Assembly: GCA_002305715.1 (NCBI GenBank)
Contig: DBQD01000066.1
Span: 54,386-118,385 of the forward strand
Source: Proteiniphilum sp. UBA1403
GTDB lineage: Bacteria; Bacteroidota; Bacteroidia; Bacteroidales; Dysgonomonadaceae
Length of the DNA stretch: 64,000 nt
Reading direction: 5' to 3'
The position numbers were made by a program, and so were the translations under genes. Position 1 is the first letter of the stretch. Each line of letters opens with the position of its first letter. Below the pieces are notes generated by a model that ran no database searches, was not told where the DNA came from, and worked only from the letters and a program-made list of their open reading frames with translations. This document shows, piece by piece, positions 20,152-28,817 of the stretch.

Positions 20152-20382
20152 ATCAATTTTATCAAAAACCGTAGAGCACTTTCCCTATTTCCCCTGCCAA
20201 AACATAGAGATGTGCCGGGCCGATATAACGATTTAAAAACTGATGAACAATATTGCGAATATCCGTTGACTCTTATTGTGTAATTAGCATCAAAGATAAT
20301 CATTTTAATTCGATATACATACTCTTTTCATATCCTTTTATCATCTATGTAAGAGTCTGTTGCCGAATCTTTCAAATCATTT

Positions 20383-20441
20383 AACTAAAACAAATAGTTT
20401 ATTAACTAAACAAAATAGTTGACAAACTAAAACATATAGTT
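20383..20441. promoter_or_regulatory. Three phased operators for the BlaI-type repressor
   Basis: Three 17-bp dyads with identical arms AACTA and TAGTT and a 7-bp A-rich centre lie at 20383-20399, 20404-20420 and 20425-20441. Start-to-start spacing is exactly 21 bp each time, two helical turns. The second covers part of the -33 TTG and the third fills the spacer and touches the -7 element, so bound repressor should block RNA polymerase. Confidence 0.75.
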
Positions 20442-20448
20442 ATATTTG
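20419..20448 (+). promoter_or_regulatory. Promoter of the BlaI/M56 operon
   Basis: TTG at 20419-20421, a 19-bp spacer and TATATTTG at 20441-20448, ideal for the Bacteroidetes consensus. Transcription should start near 20455. The promoter is embedded in the operator array. Confidence 0.7.
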
Positions 20449-20525
20449 CACCGTGATCCGATTGTCACCAGAACATGTAATGAATATGCTAGTTTTTAAT
20501 GAATAACCATCAATATATTGATAAT

Positions 20526-20900
20526 ATGCAGATATTTAAAGAATTAACAATCAAAGAAGAAGAAGTGATGAATCTTTTTTGGGCGGAAGGTCCTTTGTTT
20601 GTGAAGCAGTTGGTGGAGAAGTATCCCGATCCCAAGCCCCATTTCAATACCCTATCCACCTACGTTCGTTCGCTGGAAGAGAAAGGATATCTTTCTCACG
20701 AGGAGTTGGGACCTACCTACCGTTATTTTCCCATTGTCTCAGAAGAGCAATATCGAAAAAGTAACCTGAAGAATGTAGTGCAAAAGTATTTTGATAACTC
20801 CTACTTGCATGTAGTCTCTTCGTTGATAAAAGAAAATGACATCACCGTAGAGGAAATAAGAAAACTGCTGGAGGAGGTTGAAAAAACAAACGACAAATAA
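20526..20900 (+). CDS. BlaI/MecI/CopY family transcriptional repressor
   Basis: 124 residues from MQIFKELT; an in-frame ATG at 20499 would add nine residues, and neither start has a clear ribosome site. The winged-helix signature EEEVMNLFWAEGPLFVKQL is followed by the recognition region HFNTLSTYVRSLEEKGYLSHE, and the C-terminal part is the helical dimerisation arm. BlaI-type repressors bind palindromic operators as dimers and are inactivated when a partner M56 membrane peptidase senses a signal. That partner is the next gene, 9 bp downstream, and a triple operator stands upstream. No beta-lactamase is nearby, so the inducing signal is probably not a beta-lactam or the target is elsewhere. Confidence 0.9.
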   Translation: MQIFKELTIKEEEVMNLFWAEGPLFVKQLVEKYPDPKPHFNTLSTYVRSLEEKGYLSHEELGPTYRYFPIVSEEQYRKSNLKNVVQKYFDNSYLHVVSSLIKENDITVEEIRKLLEEVEKTNDK

Positions 20901-20909
20901 TTATTGACT

Positions 20910-22376
20910 ATGGAATCATTGTTTTTTTATCTGCTGCGAGCATCAGTGCTGATGGTGCTGTTCTATGGCATATACCGTCTTTTCTTTGCCCAAAATACAT
21001 TTCATGCTGCCAACCGTTTGACTTTGTTGTGTATGCAGCTGATGATCACCGTACTGCCACTATTTCGTTACAATTTCCTACTAAAGGAGGATGCAAATGT
21101 GGCAAGTAATACCTCTTCGGTCGATTATACAACTCTAATTGACAATTCATTGGTATTAGATCGCACATCCCCTGAAATACCGTGGACCGAAATACTTTTT
21201 GGTCTATTCATTCTCGGATTTCTTTTTACCTTATTTCGTTACCTGATTGGTTTGTACCAGATTATACACATCATCCGAACATCAGAAAAGCAAATGCAGG
21301 GAGATCGCACCATACTCTGTGTTACCGATAAAATAGTATCTCCTTTCAGTTGGATGCGCTACGTCGTAATCACGCGTGCAGAGTTATCGGAGAGTCACGA
21401 AGCGATCATTCATCACGAAAAAGCACACATGCAGCTGCATCACTCGTTCGATATGATCCTGTTCGATCTATTTACCGCAATCTTCTGGTTCAATCCTTTC
21501 TCGTGGCTTATGCGACGGGCGATGCAGTCGATACATGAATACCAGGCCGATGATCACGTACTCCGTCAGGGAGTCGACACCAAACAATACCAACTATTAT
21601 TAATCCGCAAAAGTGCTGGTGAATTTAAATTTGCCTTGGCAAATAATTTCCGTCAACGCGATTTGCACAAACGAATTAAAATGATGAAGAAAAGCAAAAC
21701 AGACCAACAAATGAAATGGGTCTATGCAATGGTTCTACCCGCACTCTTCCTGTCCATGACCCTACTTTCCGTTCCCACACTCAATGCAAAAACAACCCTG
21801 ATGCAAAATGACGCAACCCTGATGCCAAAAGAAACTGCCATGCCGATCGATACGGGAGTGGTTGAGGTCAGAGTAATTGGTTATGGCAAAATGGATAGTA
21901 CAAAAATGAGCAATGTTCCACTAGTGATTGTGAACGGGAAAAAGGTTACGAGAGAAGAGCTTGAAGGTTTACAACCCGATGAAATCGAAGCCATCAATGT
22001 TATAAAGGATAAAAAAGATACCGAAGCTTATGGCGAAGAGGGTCGCGAAGGAGTAATACTCATCAAAACAAACAAGAAGATTGTGGATGGGGACACATCG
22101 GAGGTTCTTTTTACGGGTACTACAAAAGGTACTGTAAGAAAAATGATGGATAAGTTGACTGAGAATACACCTGTTCGCGTACATCAATTTAGTGGAAGTA
22201 AACCTTTAATTATTATTGATGGGGAGAAAATGGCCTATGATTTTAAAATAAACAGTATTAATCCCAGCGAAATAGAATCTATTGAGGTGTTGAAAAATAA
22301 CAGTTCTATAGATTTCTATGGCGAAGAAGCCAAAGATGGTGTGATCATCATCACGCGAAAGAAGAAAAACAAGTAA
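20910..22376 (+). CDS. M56 family (BlaR1-like) membrane metallopeptidase with two TonB-plug-like C-terminal modules
   Basis: 488 residues. The N-terminal region has about three membrane helices (LLRASVLMVLFYGIYRLFF; a second near 35-50; a third near 90-110), then a zinc-peptidase domain with HEKAH (H169, E170, H173) and the downstream acid in SIHEYQADDHVLRQ. A further membrane helix (WVYAMVLPALFLSMTLLSV) leads to the exterior, where two homologous modules follow (about 337-392 and 432-488). Each has an I(V)NGK/IDGEK start, a DEIEAI or SEIESI block, a YGEE turn and a GVI(L)I end, the pattern of the TonB-receptor plug strand-helix-strand. These modules replace the penicillin-binding sensor of BlaR1. 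ATG at 20910 is preferred over TTG at 20904. Forms a two-gene operon with the repressor. Confidence 0.87.
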   Translation: MESLFFYLLRASVLMVLFYGIYRLFFAQNTFHAANRLTLLCMQLMITVLPLFRYNFLLKEDANVASNTSSVDYTTLIDNSLVLDRTSPEIPWTEILFGLFILGFLFTLFRYLIGLYQIIHIIRTSEKQMQGDRTILCVTDKIVSPFSWMRYVVITRAELSESHEAIIHHEKAHMQLHHSFDMILFDLFTAIFWFNPFSWLMRRAMQSIHEYQADDHVLRQGVDTKQYQLLLIRKSAGEFKFALANNFRQRDLHKRIKMMKKSKTDQQMKWVYAMVLPALFLSMTLLSVPTLNAKTTLMQNDATLMPKETAMPIDTGVVEVRVIGYGKMDSTKMSNVPLVIVNGKKVTREELEGLQPDEIEAINVIKDKKDTEAYGEEGREGVILIKTNKKIVDGDTSEVLFTGTTKGTVRKMMDKLTENTPVRVHQFSGSKPLIIIDGEKMAYDFKINSINPSEIESIEVLKNNSSIDFYGEEAKDGVIIITRKKKNK

Positions 22377-22424
22377 TTAAGTACCCCCCAAAAAAAACAG
22401 ATACAGACTCTACTTAATTTTGTA

Positions 22425-23228
22425 CTATAACTGTGCCGTAGCGGTATAGGCGTCGTGATAAAAAATCAGTGTGCGCTTATCCGCTTTGGCTTTATCCATG
22501 AAACGCTTTTTCTCCTCCATGGCAATCGCCACGCTGTTGTCATATGCCGAAAGCCAACTCAGAGCCAGGTTGAGCGAGGTAGGAACCACATCGCCGGGAA
22601 ACGCATAGTTCCCCACTTCGGTCTCAAACAGCACCGCAATTTGTCCGGGTGTGTGTCCGTCGTACAGTTCAAGTCGCACATGTTCATTGAGTTGCATATC
22701 TTCCAGTACAAACTGCAATTGCCCCGAATCGTAGACCGGTTCAATGTTTTCAGGATAGAAAGATCCCTGTTCGAAAAGCGACGGGTTACGGTAGTTCTGC
22801 CACTGCTTCAAGCTTAGGTGATAAGTGGCATTGGGATAAGTAGGCACGGCCTTTTGTTGATCGTTAAAAACCGTACTCCCTCCACAATGATCGAAATGTA
22901 GGTGGGTGAGAATCACATCGGTCACTTCTTCCGGTTCATACCCTATCTTGCGGATCTCATCCCGAATATCCTTCTGGTCGAAAGGTTGAAAGAACTTCAG
23001 TTTTGCCGTATGCTTGTTTCCGATTCCGTTATCAACCAATATCCGACGGTCGCCACTCACAATGAAAAGGCAGCGTAGCGACATGATACACATATTTTTT
23101 TCGTCTACCTTGTACTTCGCCGACCAGTATTTTTTAGGCACCGGTCCGAACATCACACCACCATCACCTTGAAAATAGCCCGATTCAATGATGTGAAATG
23201 AGGTGTCGTTTTGTTGAAAAGTGCGCAT
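22425..23228 (-). CDS. MBL-fold metallo-hydrolase
   Basis: 267 residues from MRTFQQND. The metallo-beta-lactamase metal motif HLHFDH (109-114) is intact, with VDNGIG before it and further His residues in YDGHTPGQ and FPGDVV after it. The layout resembles lactonase/hydrolase members such as AHL-lactonase-like proteins rather than true beta-lactamases, and there is no signal peptide. Substrate unknown. Start chosen because the upstream alternative at 23288 would precede the predicted promoter; the leader would be about 12 nt. Confidence 0.88.
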   Translation of the reverse strand: MRTFQQNDTSFHIIESGYFQGDGGVMFGPVPKKYWSAKYKVDEKNMCIMSLRCLFIVSGDRRILVDNGIGNKHTAKLKFFQPFDQKDIRDEIRKIGYEPEEVTDVILTHLHFDHCGGSTVFNDQQKAVPTYPNATYHLSLKQWQNYRNPSLFEQGSFYPENIEPVYDSGQLQFVLEDMQLNEHVRLELYDGHTPGQIAVLFETEVGNYAFPGDVVPTSLNLALSWLSAYDNSVAIAMEEKKRFMDKAKADKRTLIFYHDAYTATAQL

Positions 23229-23243
23229 AATGTTGTATTTTTG
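23214..23243 (+). promoter_or_regulatory. Promoter of the hypothetical gene at 23300
   Basis: TTG at 23214-23216, 19 bp, TATTTTTG at 23236-23243. The upstream half lies within the first codons of the divergent metallo-hydrolase gene. Confidence 0.5.
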
Positions 23244-23246
23244 TGG

Positions 23247-23276
23247 CAAATTTAGTGAAAAGATTTGGGTAACAAA
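23247..23276 (-). promoter_or_regulatory. Promoter of the MBL-fold hydrolase gene
   Basis: On the minus strand TTG (23275-23273), 18 bp, TAAATTTG (23254-23247). Together with the divergent plus-strand promoter the two elements are interleaved so that each polymerase must cross the other promoter. Confidence 0.5.
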
Positions 23277-23299
23277 TCTGCCGAACATCCAACACCCCT

Positions 23300-23839
23300 A
23301 TGAACATACCGAAAAAAAAGGATAATATTGCTGAGTACCTCCTTTATATGTGGCAAACAGAAGACCTTTTGCGTGCATGTGAGCTGGATATAGATAAAGT
23401 GCAGCAATCCATCATCAATTCTACTTATCAGACGGTGGAAGAGCGTGATGCTGCACGCGATTGGTATGAGGGACTGATCATGATGATGAAGTCTGAAAAC
23501 CTACGGAGTGAAGGTCATCTCCAGATTAACAAGAACATCATCATTGAACTGACCGATTTGCACTTGCAGTTGCTGAAAGATCCCCGGGAATCGGATTATA
23601 TTGCCCTCTATTACAACACCCTACCGCACATCGTTGCCGTACGGGCCAAGTCTGCTGACAAGCATATCTCGGAGATAGAAACCTGTTTTACCGCTCTCTA
23701 CGGGTACATGCTCCTAAAGCTACAACAGCGTGAGATATCAGCCGAAACGCAGGCTTCTGTAAAACAAATCACGGCAATGCTTCGATTGCTATCGTTGAAG
23801 TACAAAACGATGGATGAAGAGGATCCGGATATATATTAA
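23300..23839 (+). CDS. Conserved Bacteroidetes hypothetical protein (DUF4924-like)
   Basis: 179 residues, mostly helical and soluble, without signal peptide or membrane helix. It begins MNIPKKKDNIAEYLLYMWQT and has a repeated helical pattern with many Glu and Leu residues. The family call as DUF4924 is from memory of its N-terminal block and length, and function is unknown. It is 5 bp upstream of the rfbD-like gene and probably co-transcribed with it. Confidence 0.75.
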   Translation: MNIPKKKDNIAEYLLYMWQTEDLLRACELDIDKVQQSIINSTYQTVEERDAARDWYEGLIMMMKSENLRSEGHLQINKNIIIELTDLHLQLLKDPRESDYIALYYNTLPHIVAVRAKSADKHISEIETCFTALYGYMLLKLQQREISAETQASVKQITAMLRLLSLKYKTMDEEDPDIY

Positions 23840-23844
23840 ATGAT

Positions 23845-24807
23845 ATGGCAATTTTTACAGGAATTAGCAAAGCGTTGGGAGGAACTGAGACTGAGAAGCA
23901 CCAGCCGCAGTTCTATTACGGTCTGGTACTAAAGAATGTACTGGTTACAGGTGCCAGCGGACAACTGGGCAGTGAGCTCAAAGAGCGTACTTCCCGAATG
24001 AATCTCCCTTTCCGTTTCTTTTTTACCGATGTCGACACACTGGATATTACCAACATAAATCAGATTGATGCCTTTGTGGCAGAGAACCACATTCAGTATC
24101 TTATCAATTGTGCCGCATATACTGCGGTGGACAAGGCTGAGTTGGATGTGGAGAAAGCCACAATGATCAATGCTACCGCCGTTTCCCATATCGCGCAAAC
24201 TGCGGTGAAATATGGGGTAAAGGTAATACACATCTCCACCGACTTTGTTTTTGATGGCACATCCACCGTCCCCTATAAGGAGACAGCGACAGCCCAACCT
24301 TTGTCGGTATATGGCAAAACTAAGCTGGCAGGAGAAGAGGCCCTTCAGGCTGCGGCGGGGGAGGAGTGGATTATCCTTCGCACCTCCTGGTTGTATTCCA
24401 CATTCGGTAATAACTTTGTCAAAACAATGATTCGCCTCATGAACGAGCGGGAGCGACTGACCATTGTCGATGACCAATGGGGTTGCCCAACCTATGCGGC
24501 CGATTTGGCAGAGATGGTGATTCACATTCTGCAGTTCACCGAAGAGCAGGAATGGAGGAGTGGCCTCTATCACTTTTCAAATAACGGAGCAACCACCTGG
24601 TTCCGGTTTGCCGAAACAATCAAAAAGTTAGCTGGTATCACCACGTGTGAGCTCATCCCCATACAATCGCATGAATATCCGTCTGCTGCTCGCCGACCGG
24701 CATACAGTGTGATGGATCTGTCCAAAACAACATCCACTTTTAACGTAGAAATTCCTTCATGGGAGAAATCCCTGGAACGCTGTATCCACAAATTACAGAA
24801 TGATTGA
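23845..24807 (+). CDS. rfbD: dTDP-4-dehydrorhamnose reductase
   Basis: 320 residues, extended short-chain dehydrogenase fold. NAD(P) motif VLVTGASGQLGSEL lies at about 32-45, the block INCAAYTAVDKAE follows, and the catalytic YGKTKLAGE supplies the Tyr-x-x-x-Lys pair. The enzyme reduces dTDP-4-keto-rhamnose to dTDP-L-rhamnose. About 30 residues precede the Rossmann motif, more than the usual 2-4; no alternative ATG, GTG or TTG is obvious between, so the extension may be real. No rfbA, B or C is adjacent, so the rest of the pathway is elsewhere. Confidence 0.88.
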   Translation: MAIFTGISKALGGTETEKHQPQFYYGLVLKNVLVTGASGQLGSELKERTSRMNLPFRFFFTDVDTLDITNINQIDAFVAENHIQYLINCAAYTAVDKAELDVEKATMINATAVSHIAQTAVKYGVKVIHISTDFVFDGTSTVPYKETATAQPLSVYGKTKLAGEEALQAAAGEEWIILRTSWLYSTFGNNFVKTMIRLMNERERLTIVDDQWGCPTYAADLAEMVIHILQFTEEQEWRSGLYHFSNNGATTWFRFAETIKKLAGITTCELIPIQSHEYPSAARRPAYSVMDLSKTTSTFNVEIPSWEKSLERCIHKLQND

Positions 24808-24847
24808 GACTTGGACACAAACGATTTTTACGATTTAATATTACACA

Positions 24848-26422
24848 ATGACATTCAAAGAAGAAATAGAAAGACGACGGACCTTTGCCGTAATCAGTCA
24901 CCCCGACGCGGGTAAAACCACACTTACTGAGAAATTGCTACTTTTCGGTGGCGCCATCCACGTAGCGGGAGCTGTTAAATCGAACAAGATCAAAAAGACG
25001 GCTACCTCCGACTGGATGGAGATTGAGAAACAGCGTGGTATCTCGGTCGCCACCTCCGTCATGGGTTTTGAATACCGCGACTACAAAATAAACATCCTCG
25101 ACACTCCCGGTCACCAGGACTTTGCGGAAGACACCTTCCGTACGCTCACCGCTGTGGATAGCGTAATTGTGGTGGTCGACGTCGCAAAAGGGGTGGAGAC
25201 CCAAACACGCAAGTTGATGGAAGTATGCCGTATGCGCAAGACGCCAGTGATGATCTTCGTCAACAAGATGGACCGTGAAGGAAAGGATCCATTCGACATC
25301 CTCGATGAGTTGGAGGAGGAACTGCAGATTGCGGTGCGCCCCTTGAGTTGGCCCATCGACCAAGGCGAGCGCTTCAAGGGTGTCTACAACCTCTATCAAG
25401 AGAGTCTCGACCTTTATCAACCCGGCAAGCAGGTTATCACAAAATCGGTGCAGCTCAATCTGGCATCGTCCGATTTGGAAACGCATATTGGCGACAAACT
25501 ATCGCAAAAGCTGCGCGACGATGTGGAGTTGATCACCGAAGTCTACGAACCCTTTAAACAAGAATCCTATCTAGCCGGTGAGCTGGCGCCCGTCTTCTTT
25601 GGATCGGCATTGAATAACTTTGGTGTGAAGGAGCTGCTCGACTGTTTTGTGGAGATTGCCCCGTCGCCACGACCCGTGCAAACCGAAGAACGGACTGTAA
25701 ACCCGTTGGAGGATGAGTTCAGCGGTTTCGTTTTCAAGATTCACGCCAACATGGACCCCAATCACCGCTCCTGTATTGCATTCGTGAAAGTCTGTTCCGG
25801 TAAGTTCGAGCGCAATGTAAATTACAAACATGTGCGCTTTAACCGACTAATGAAGTTCTCTTCTCCCACCGCCTTCATGGCGCAAAAGAAAGAGATATTG
25901 GACGAAGCATTTGCAGGCGATATTGTAGGCTTGCCCGACAACGGTAACTTTAAGATTGGTGATACCCTCACTTCTGGTGAAATGCTGCATTTCAAAGGAC
26001 TACCCAGCTTCTCGCCTGAGATGTTCAAATACATTGAGAATGCCGACCCCATGAAGTCGAAACAGCTGCAGCGAGGCATCGAGCAACTCATGGATGAAGG
26101 TGTTGCCCAGCTCTTTGTGAACCAGTTTAACGGTCGCAAGATCATTGGAACGGTGGGACAGCTTCAGTTTGAGGTTATCCAATACCGACTCCTGCATGAA
26201 TATGGAGCACAATGCCGTTGGGAGCCCATCAACCTCTATAAAGCATGCTGGATTGAGAGCGACGATGTGGCACAGTTGGCCGATTTCAAAAAGCGCAAAT
26301 TCCAATACATGGCCCACGATAAAGAGGGCCGCGATGTCTTCCTCGCTGAATCAAGCTACATATTGATGATGGCGCAGCAGGATTTCAAGAACATCCGTTT
26401 TCACTTCAACTCCGAGTTCTGA
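24848..26422 (+). CDS. prfC: Peptide chain release factor 3
   Basis: 524 residues, full length. GTPase motifs: G1 [12 protein letters not shown] (18-29), G2 region [15 protein letters not shown]3 DTPGHQDF, G4 NKMDRE. The RF3-specific [12 protein letters not shown] and the C-terminal domain [16 protein letters not shown] are present. RF3 recycles RF1/RF2 from the ribosome after peptide release. Its last 22 bp overlap the end of the convergent mscS gene. Confidence 0.96.
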   Translation: MTFKEEIERRRTFAVISHPDAGKTTLTEKLLLFGGAIHVAGAVKSNKIKKTATSDWMEIEKQRGISVATSVMGFEYRDYKINILDTPGHQDFAEDTFRTLTAVDSVIVVVDVAKGVETQTRKLMEVCRMRKTPVMIFVNKMDREGKDPFDILDELEEELQIAVRPLSWPIDQGERFKGVYNLYQESLDLYQPGKQVITKSVQLNLASSDLETHIGDKLSQKLRDDVELITEVYEPFKQESYLAGELAPVFFGSALNNFGVKELLDCFVEIAPSPRPVQTEERTVNPLEDEFSGFVFKIHANMDPNHRSCIAFVKVCSGKFERNVNYKHVRFNRLMKFSSPTAFMAQKKEILDEAFAGDIVGLPDNGNFKIGDTLTSGEMLHFKGLPSFSPEMFKYIENADPMKSKQLQRGIEQLMDEGVAQLFVNQFNGRKIIGTVGQLQFEVIQYRLLHEYGAQCRWEPINLYKACWIESDDVAQLADFKKRKFQYMAHDKEGRDVFLAESSYILMMAQQDFKNIRFHFNSEF

Positions 26423-27342
26423 TTTCCAGCTAAATGTACGGTCATTTGTGGGAACGGGATATTCAGTCCATTTTCCACAAGTGACTCATATACCTGTTCG
26501 TTCAAGTCGAATGTTACTGTCCAGTAGTCTGGGGTGAGCGTCCATACTCTCAGTATAAAATCGATGGAGCTGTCGTTCATCTTCACCATCCGCGACAGGG
26601 GTGGCGGATCTTTCAAAACCAATGGGTGTCGATCTGCAATGTCAAGCAATAGACGTTTCACAAGCGCCACATCAGAACCGTAATCCACTTTAACCGTCAA
26701 TTCCACACGACGAGATGTCTGTGTGTTGTAGTTGACAATGTTACCGGTTGAAAGAGGACCGTTCGGAATATGTATTGTTTTATTATCGGCGGTTGTTAAG
26801 GTAGTATATAGAATGCCCACCGACTGCACCGTTCCTGCAACGCTTTGTGCTTCAATATAATCTCCACCTTTAAAGGGCTTGTTGAAGAGCAGCATCACAC
26901 CACCTGCAAAGTTGGCCAGATTATCCTTCACTGCCAGACCAACAGCCAGACCTACCGAACCAATGATTGCAGCAATTGAGACTGTTTTTGTACCAACTAT
27001 ATTAATTATAAAAATAATTAGCGCGGCAAAAAGTGCAATATTCAGTATGTTCAAAAGGAAGCTGCGCAGAGCACGATCTTCAATGCGTCTGTTGAAAATC
27101 TTTCCCACAAATCTGGCAACCCGTTTAATGACCCATTTTCCCACATAGAAAATAACCAGGGCTATTAACAGTTTTCCCATGATGTCGATACTTCCTGTAA
27201 GGAAATGATCGGCAAGTTCATCGAACCTTCCTTCTTTTATTAATTCGGCCGTCGAACTTTTGGGTTTGTCTGCCAATGGAGAGTTTAACAAGGAACTTAG
27301 AATATCGTTTTCTGAACCGTTAAGAGTAAATGGCATATTCAT
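26401..27342 (-). CDS. MscS family mechanosensitive ion channel
   Basis: 313 residues with three membrane helices: two in the first ~125 residues and the pore helix [20 protein letters not shown], where the Gly/Ala packing pattern is clear. It is followed by the beta domain [21 protein letters not shown] and [15 protein letters not shown], then the alpha/beta vestibule domain. It should open under membrane tension to release solutes in osmotic downshock. The N-terminus carries an extra ~60-residue, partly soluble segment. The 3' end overlaps prfC by 22 bp. Confidence 0.93.
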   Translation of the reverse strand: MNMPFTLNGSENDILSSLLNSPLADKPKSSTAELIKEGRFDELADHFLTGSIDIMGKLLIALVIFYVGKWVIKRVARFVGKIFNRRIEDRALRSFLLNILNIALFAALIIFIINIVGTKTVSIAAIIGSVGLAVGLAVKDNLANFAGGVMLLFNKPFKGGDYIEAQSVAGTVQSVGILYTTLTTADNKTIHIPNGPLSTGNIVNYNTQTSRRVELTVKVDYGSDVALVKRLLLDIADRHPLVLKDPPPLSRMVKMNDSSIDFILRVWTLTPDYWTVTFDLNEQVYESLVENGLNIPFPQMTVHLAGNQNSELK

Positions 27343-27363
27343 TATTGTTTAATCGTGAAAAGA

Positions 27364-27371
27364 CAAAGATA
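27364..27371 (-). promoter_or_regulatory. Probable -7 element of the mscS gene
   Basis: Minus-strand TATCTTTG, 22 bp before the start codon, leaving a leader of about 15 nt. -33 element unclear. Confidence 0.4.
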
Positions 27372-27383
27372 AAGATTTTTGAT

Positions 27384-27391
27384 TAAATTTG
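27384..27391 (+). promoter_or_regulatory. Probable -7 element of the TPR protein gene
   Basis: TAAATTTG matches TAnnTTTG. It predicts transcription from about 27397, which rules out the in-frame ATG at 27379 and supports translation from 27421. Confidence 0.4.
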
Positions 27392-27420
27392 TCGATTCTA
27401 TCAGCTTATCAAAACGGTAT

Positions 27421-28248
27421 ATGCGACAAACATTACAATTCCTGTTATTCCTATTTTTACTCCCGGTCACGCTCCATGCTCAACGTTACGAAGAGCTTGT
27501 TGAACAGACCGCCGCCCTCATCGAAGAGAACGATCTGGAGACTGCCGCTCAAATGCTTCAGAAGGCAATGTCACTCGATCCTGCAAATGAGAACAACCCC
27601 ATGCTTCTCCTTAATCTGGGAATACTGCAACGTCAGATAGGTTTGCTCGACGATGCATACATCTCATTCACTGCCTCCATGGGCAATAATCCCATGCCTG
27701 CATTGGTGCTACACAACCGAGCCTCCTTACTATGTGAAATGGAGCGATTTGACGAAGCTATGGAGGACTATAGCCGGATAATCCAACTTTTCCCCAACGA
27801 TGTGGAGGCCTATTACCGCCGGGGTTTGTTGTTTTTGGAACAACACGACAGAGAAAAAGCAGAGGCTGATTTCATCAAATCGGAGCAGATCGACCCCAAT
27901 AATCTCTTTACAAAATTGAGTAAAGCATTGGTATATAAGCTCGATGATGACTGGGAGGGTGCTGAAAAAGTATATACATCGCTTATCAATTCCGACAAAC
28001 AAGCAGATCCAAGCTTCTTTTTGAACAGGGCCGAGTGTTATGTTAATACCGGACAGATTTTCAAGGCTTCTGCCGATTTGAGGGTTATTGAAAACAAGCA
28101 ATTACACAATCCCTACTTCTTTATCCTACGCGGTCGTGTGCGGTTAGAGCAATTCGACAAGGTTGCAGCGCGTGCCGATTTTAAAAAGGCCGGGGAGCTA
28201 GGTTACGATGCGACACTTCTTGATCCTTGGTTGAAAAAAACAGAATAA
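27421..28248 (+). CDS. Exported tetratricopeptide-repeat protein
   Basis: 275 residues. A clear signal peptide (MRQTLQFLLFLFLLPVTLHAQ) begins at 27421, which is why this start is chosen. The rest is a run of about six TPR-like 34-residue helix pairs, with consensus positions visible in AYYRRGLLFLEQHDREKAEADF and FFLNRAECYVNTGQIFKASADL (shown in part). It is likely a periplasmic scaffold for protein contacts; no enzyme motif. It converges on a small membrane gene 24 bp downstream. Confidence 0.88.
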   Translation: MRQTLQFLLFLFLLPVTLHAQRYEELVEQTAALIEENDLETAAQMLQKAMSLDPANENNPMLLLNLGILQRQIGLLDDAYISFTASMGNNPMPALVLHNRASLLCEMERFDEAMEDYSRIIQLFPNDVEAYYRRGLLFLEQHDREKAEADFIKSEQIDPNNLFTKLSKALVYKLDDDWEGAEKVYTSLINSDKQADPSFFLNRAECYVNTGQIFKASADLRVIENKQLHNPYFFILRGRVRLEQFDKVAARADFKKAGELGYDATLLDPWLKKTE

Positions 28249-28272
28249 TAACCTGGTTAAGTTTGGCTTTCT

Positions 28273-28677
28273 CTACACAATCTTGATACGTGGGTTTCGA
28301 TCATGTAACTCGGCTATCAATGCATCAATTTCCGATTCTTTTACTCGAAGTATTTCAAAACCTCGCACCAAATCAAGACGTAGCTGATTCTTTTTTTGCT
28401 TCTTCAAACCTACAATATCTCCAATCGCAATTCTCTTGCTTTTTATGAAGATTTTTAAAACAAATCGTACTTCTAGAAAATTTAATTCTGTGATAGCATA
28501 CTCTTTTATCGTTACAGAAAGAAGTAACAATAGGGCAAAGATCATATAGAATAAGTTAATCCAGAGTCTTTCTGATTGTATATATCCATAAATTACAAAT
28601 CCTAGTAGCAACACAGTAAATGCCACCCAATAAACGATTATTGGACCATTATCGGCTTTGAATTTTTTCTCTTCCAT
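28273..28677 (-). CDS. Small membrane protein with a PH-like C-terminal domain
   Basis: 134 residues: two membrane helices in the first 60 residues (VYWVAFTVLLLGFVIYGYI; LFYMIFALLLLLSVTI), then a cytoplasmic beta-rich part of about 70 residues (ITELNFLEVRF, KRIAIGDIVGLKKQKKNQLR, FEILRV) and a short helix. The arrangement resembles bacterial PH-domain membrane proteins (bPH type). Function unknown. An own -7 element lies 50 bp upstream. Confidence 0.75.
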   Translation of the reverse strand: MEEKKFKADNGPIIVYWVAFTVLLLGFVIYGYIQSERLWINLFYMIFALLLLLSVTIKEYAITELNFLEVRFVLKIFIKSKRIAIGDIVGLKKQKKNQLRLDLVRGFEILRVKESEIDALIAELHDRNPRIKIV

Positions 28678-28726
28678 TTGCGATATTAAATTATAAATTC
28701 ATCCTGAATCGTTTCAATGTTATGTT

Positions 28727-28734
28727 CAAAGTTA
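28727..28734 (-). promoter_or_regulatory. Possible -7 element of the small membrane protein gene
   Basis: Minus-strand TAACTTTG, matching TAnnTTTG, about 50 bp before the start codon. Confidence 0.35.
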
Positions 28735-28817
28735 TGAAATTTGAATTGTAAAGGTGTAAAAATCGCAGGTAAAGTGTAAATCAATATCAGAACGAGACAA
28801 CGAGACACTTTGTTCGG

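Larger units (their letters stand above)
20078..20525. other. Divergent intergenic region between the M3 peptidase and blaI-like genes
   Basis: About 450 bp without a convincing gene. The left part holds a -7 candidate for the peptidase (20144-20151). The middle part (about 20160-20370) shows nothing recognisable. The right part holds three phased operators and the promoter of the regulator gene (20383-20448). Confidence 0.7.

Noticed and set aside
20112..20303. Minus-strand frame of about 63 codons in the 20078-20525 intergenic region
   Set aside because: No recognised family, no promoter or ribosome site, and it runs across a candidate -7 element; best seen as chance.
23929..24573. 214-codon minus-strand frame inside the rfbD-like gene
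   Set aside because: Antisense to a gene with intact Rossmann and YxxxK motifs; composition is typical of a mirror frame.
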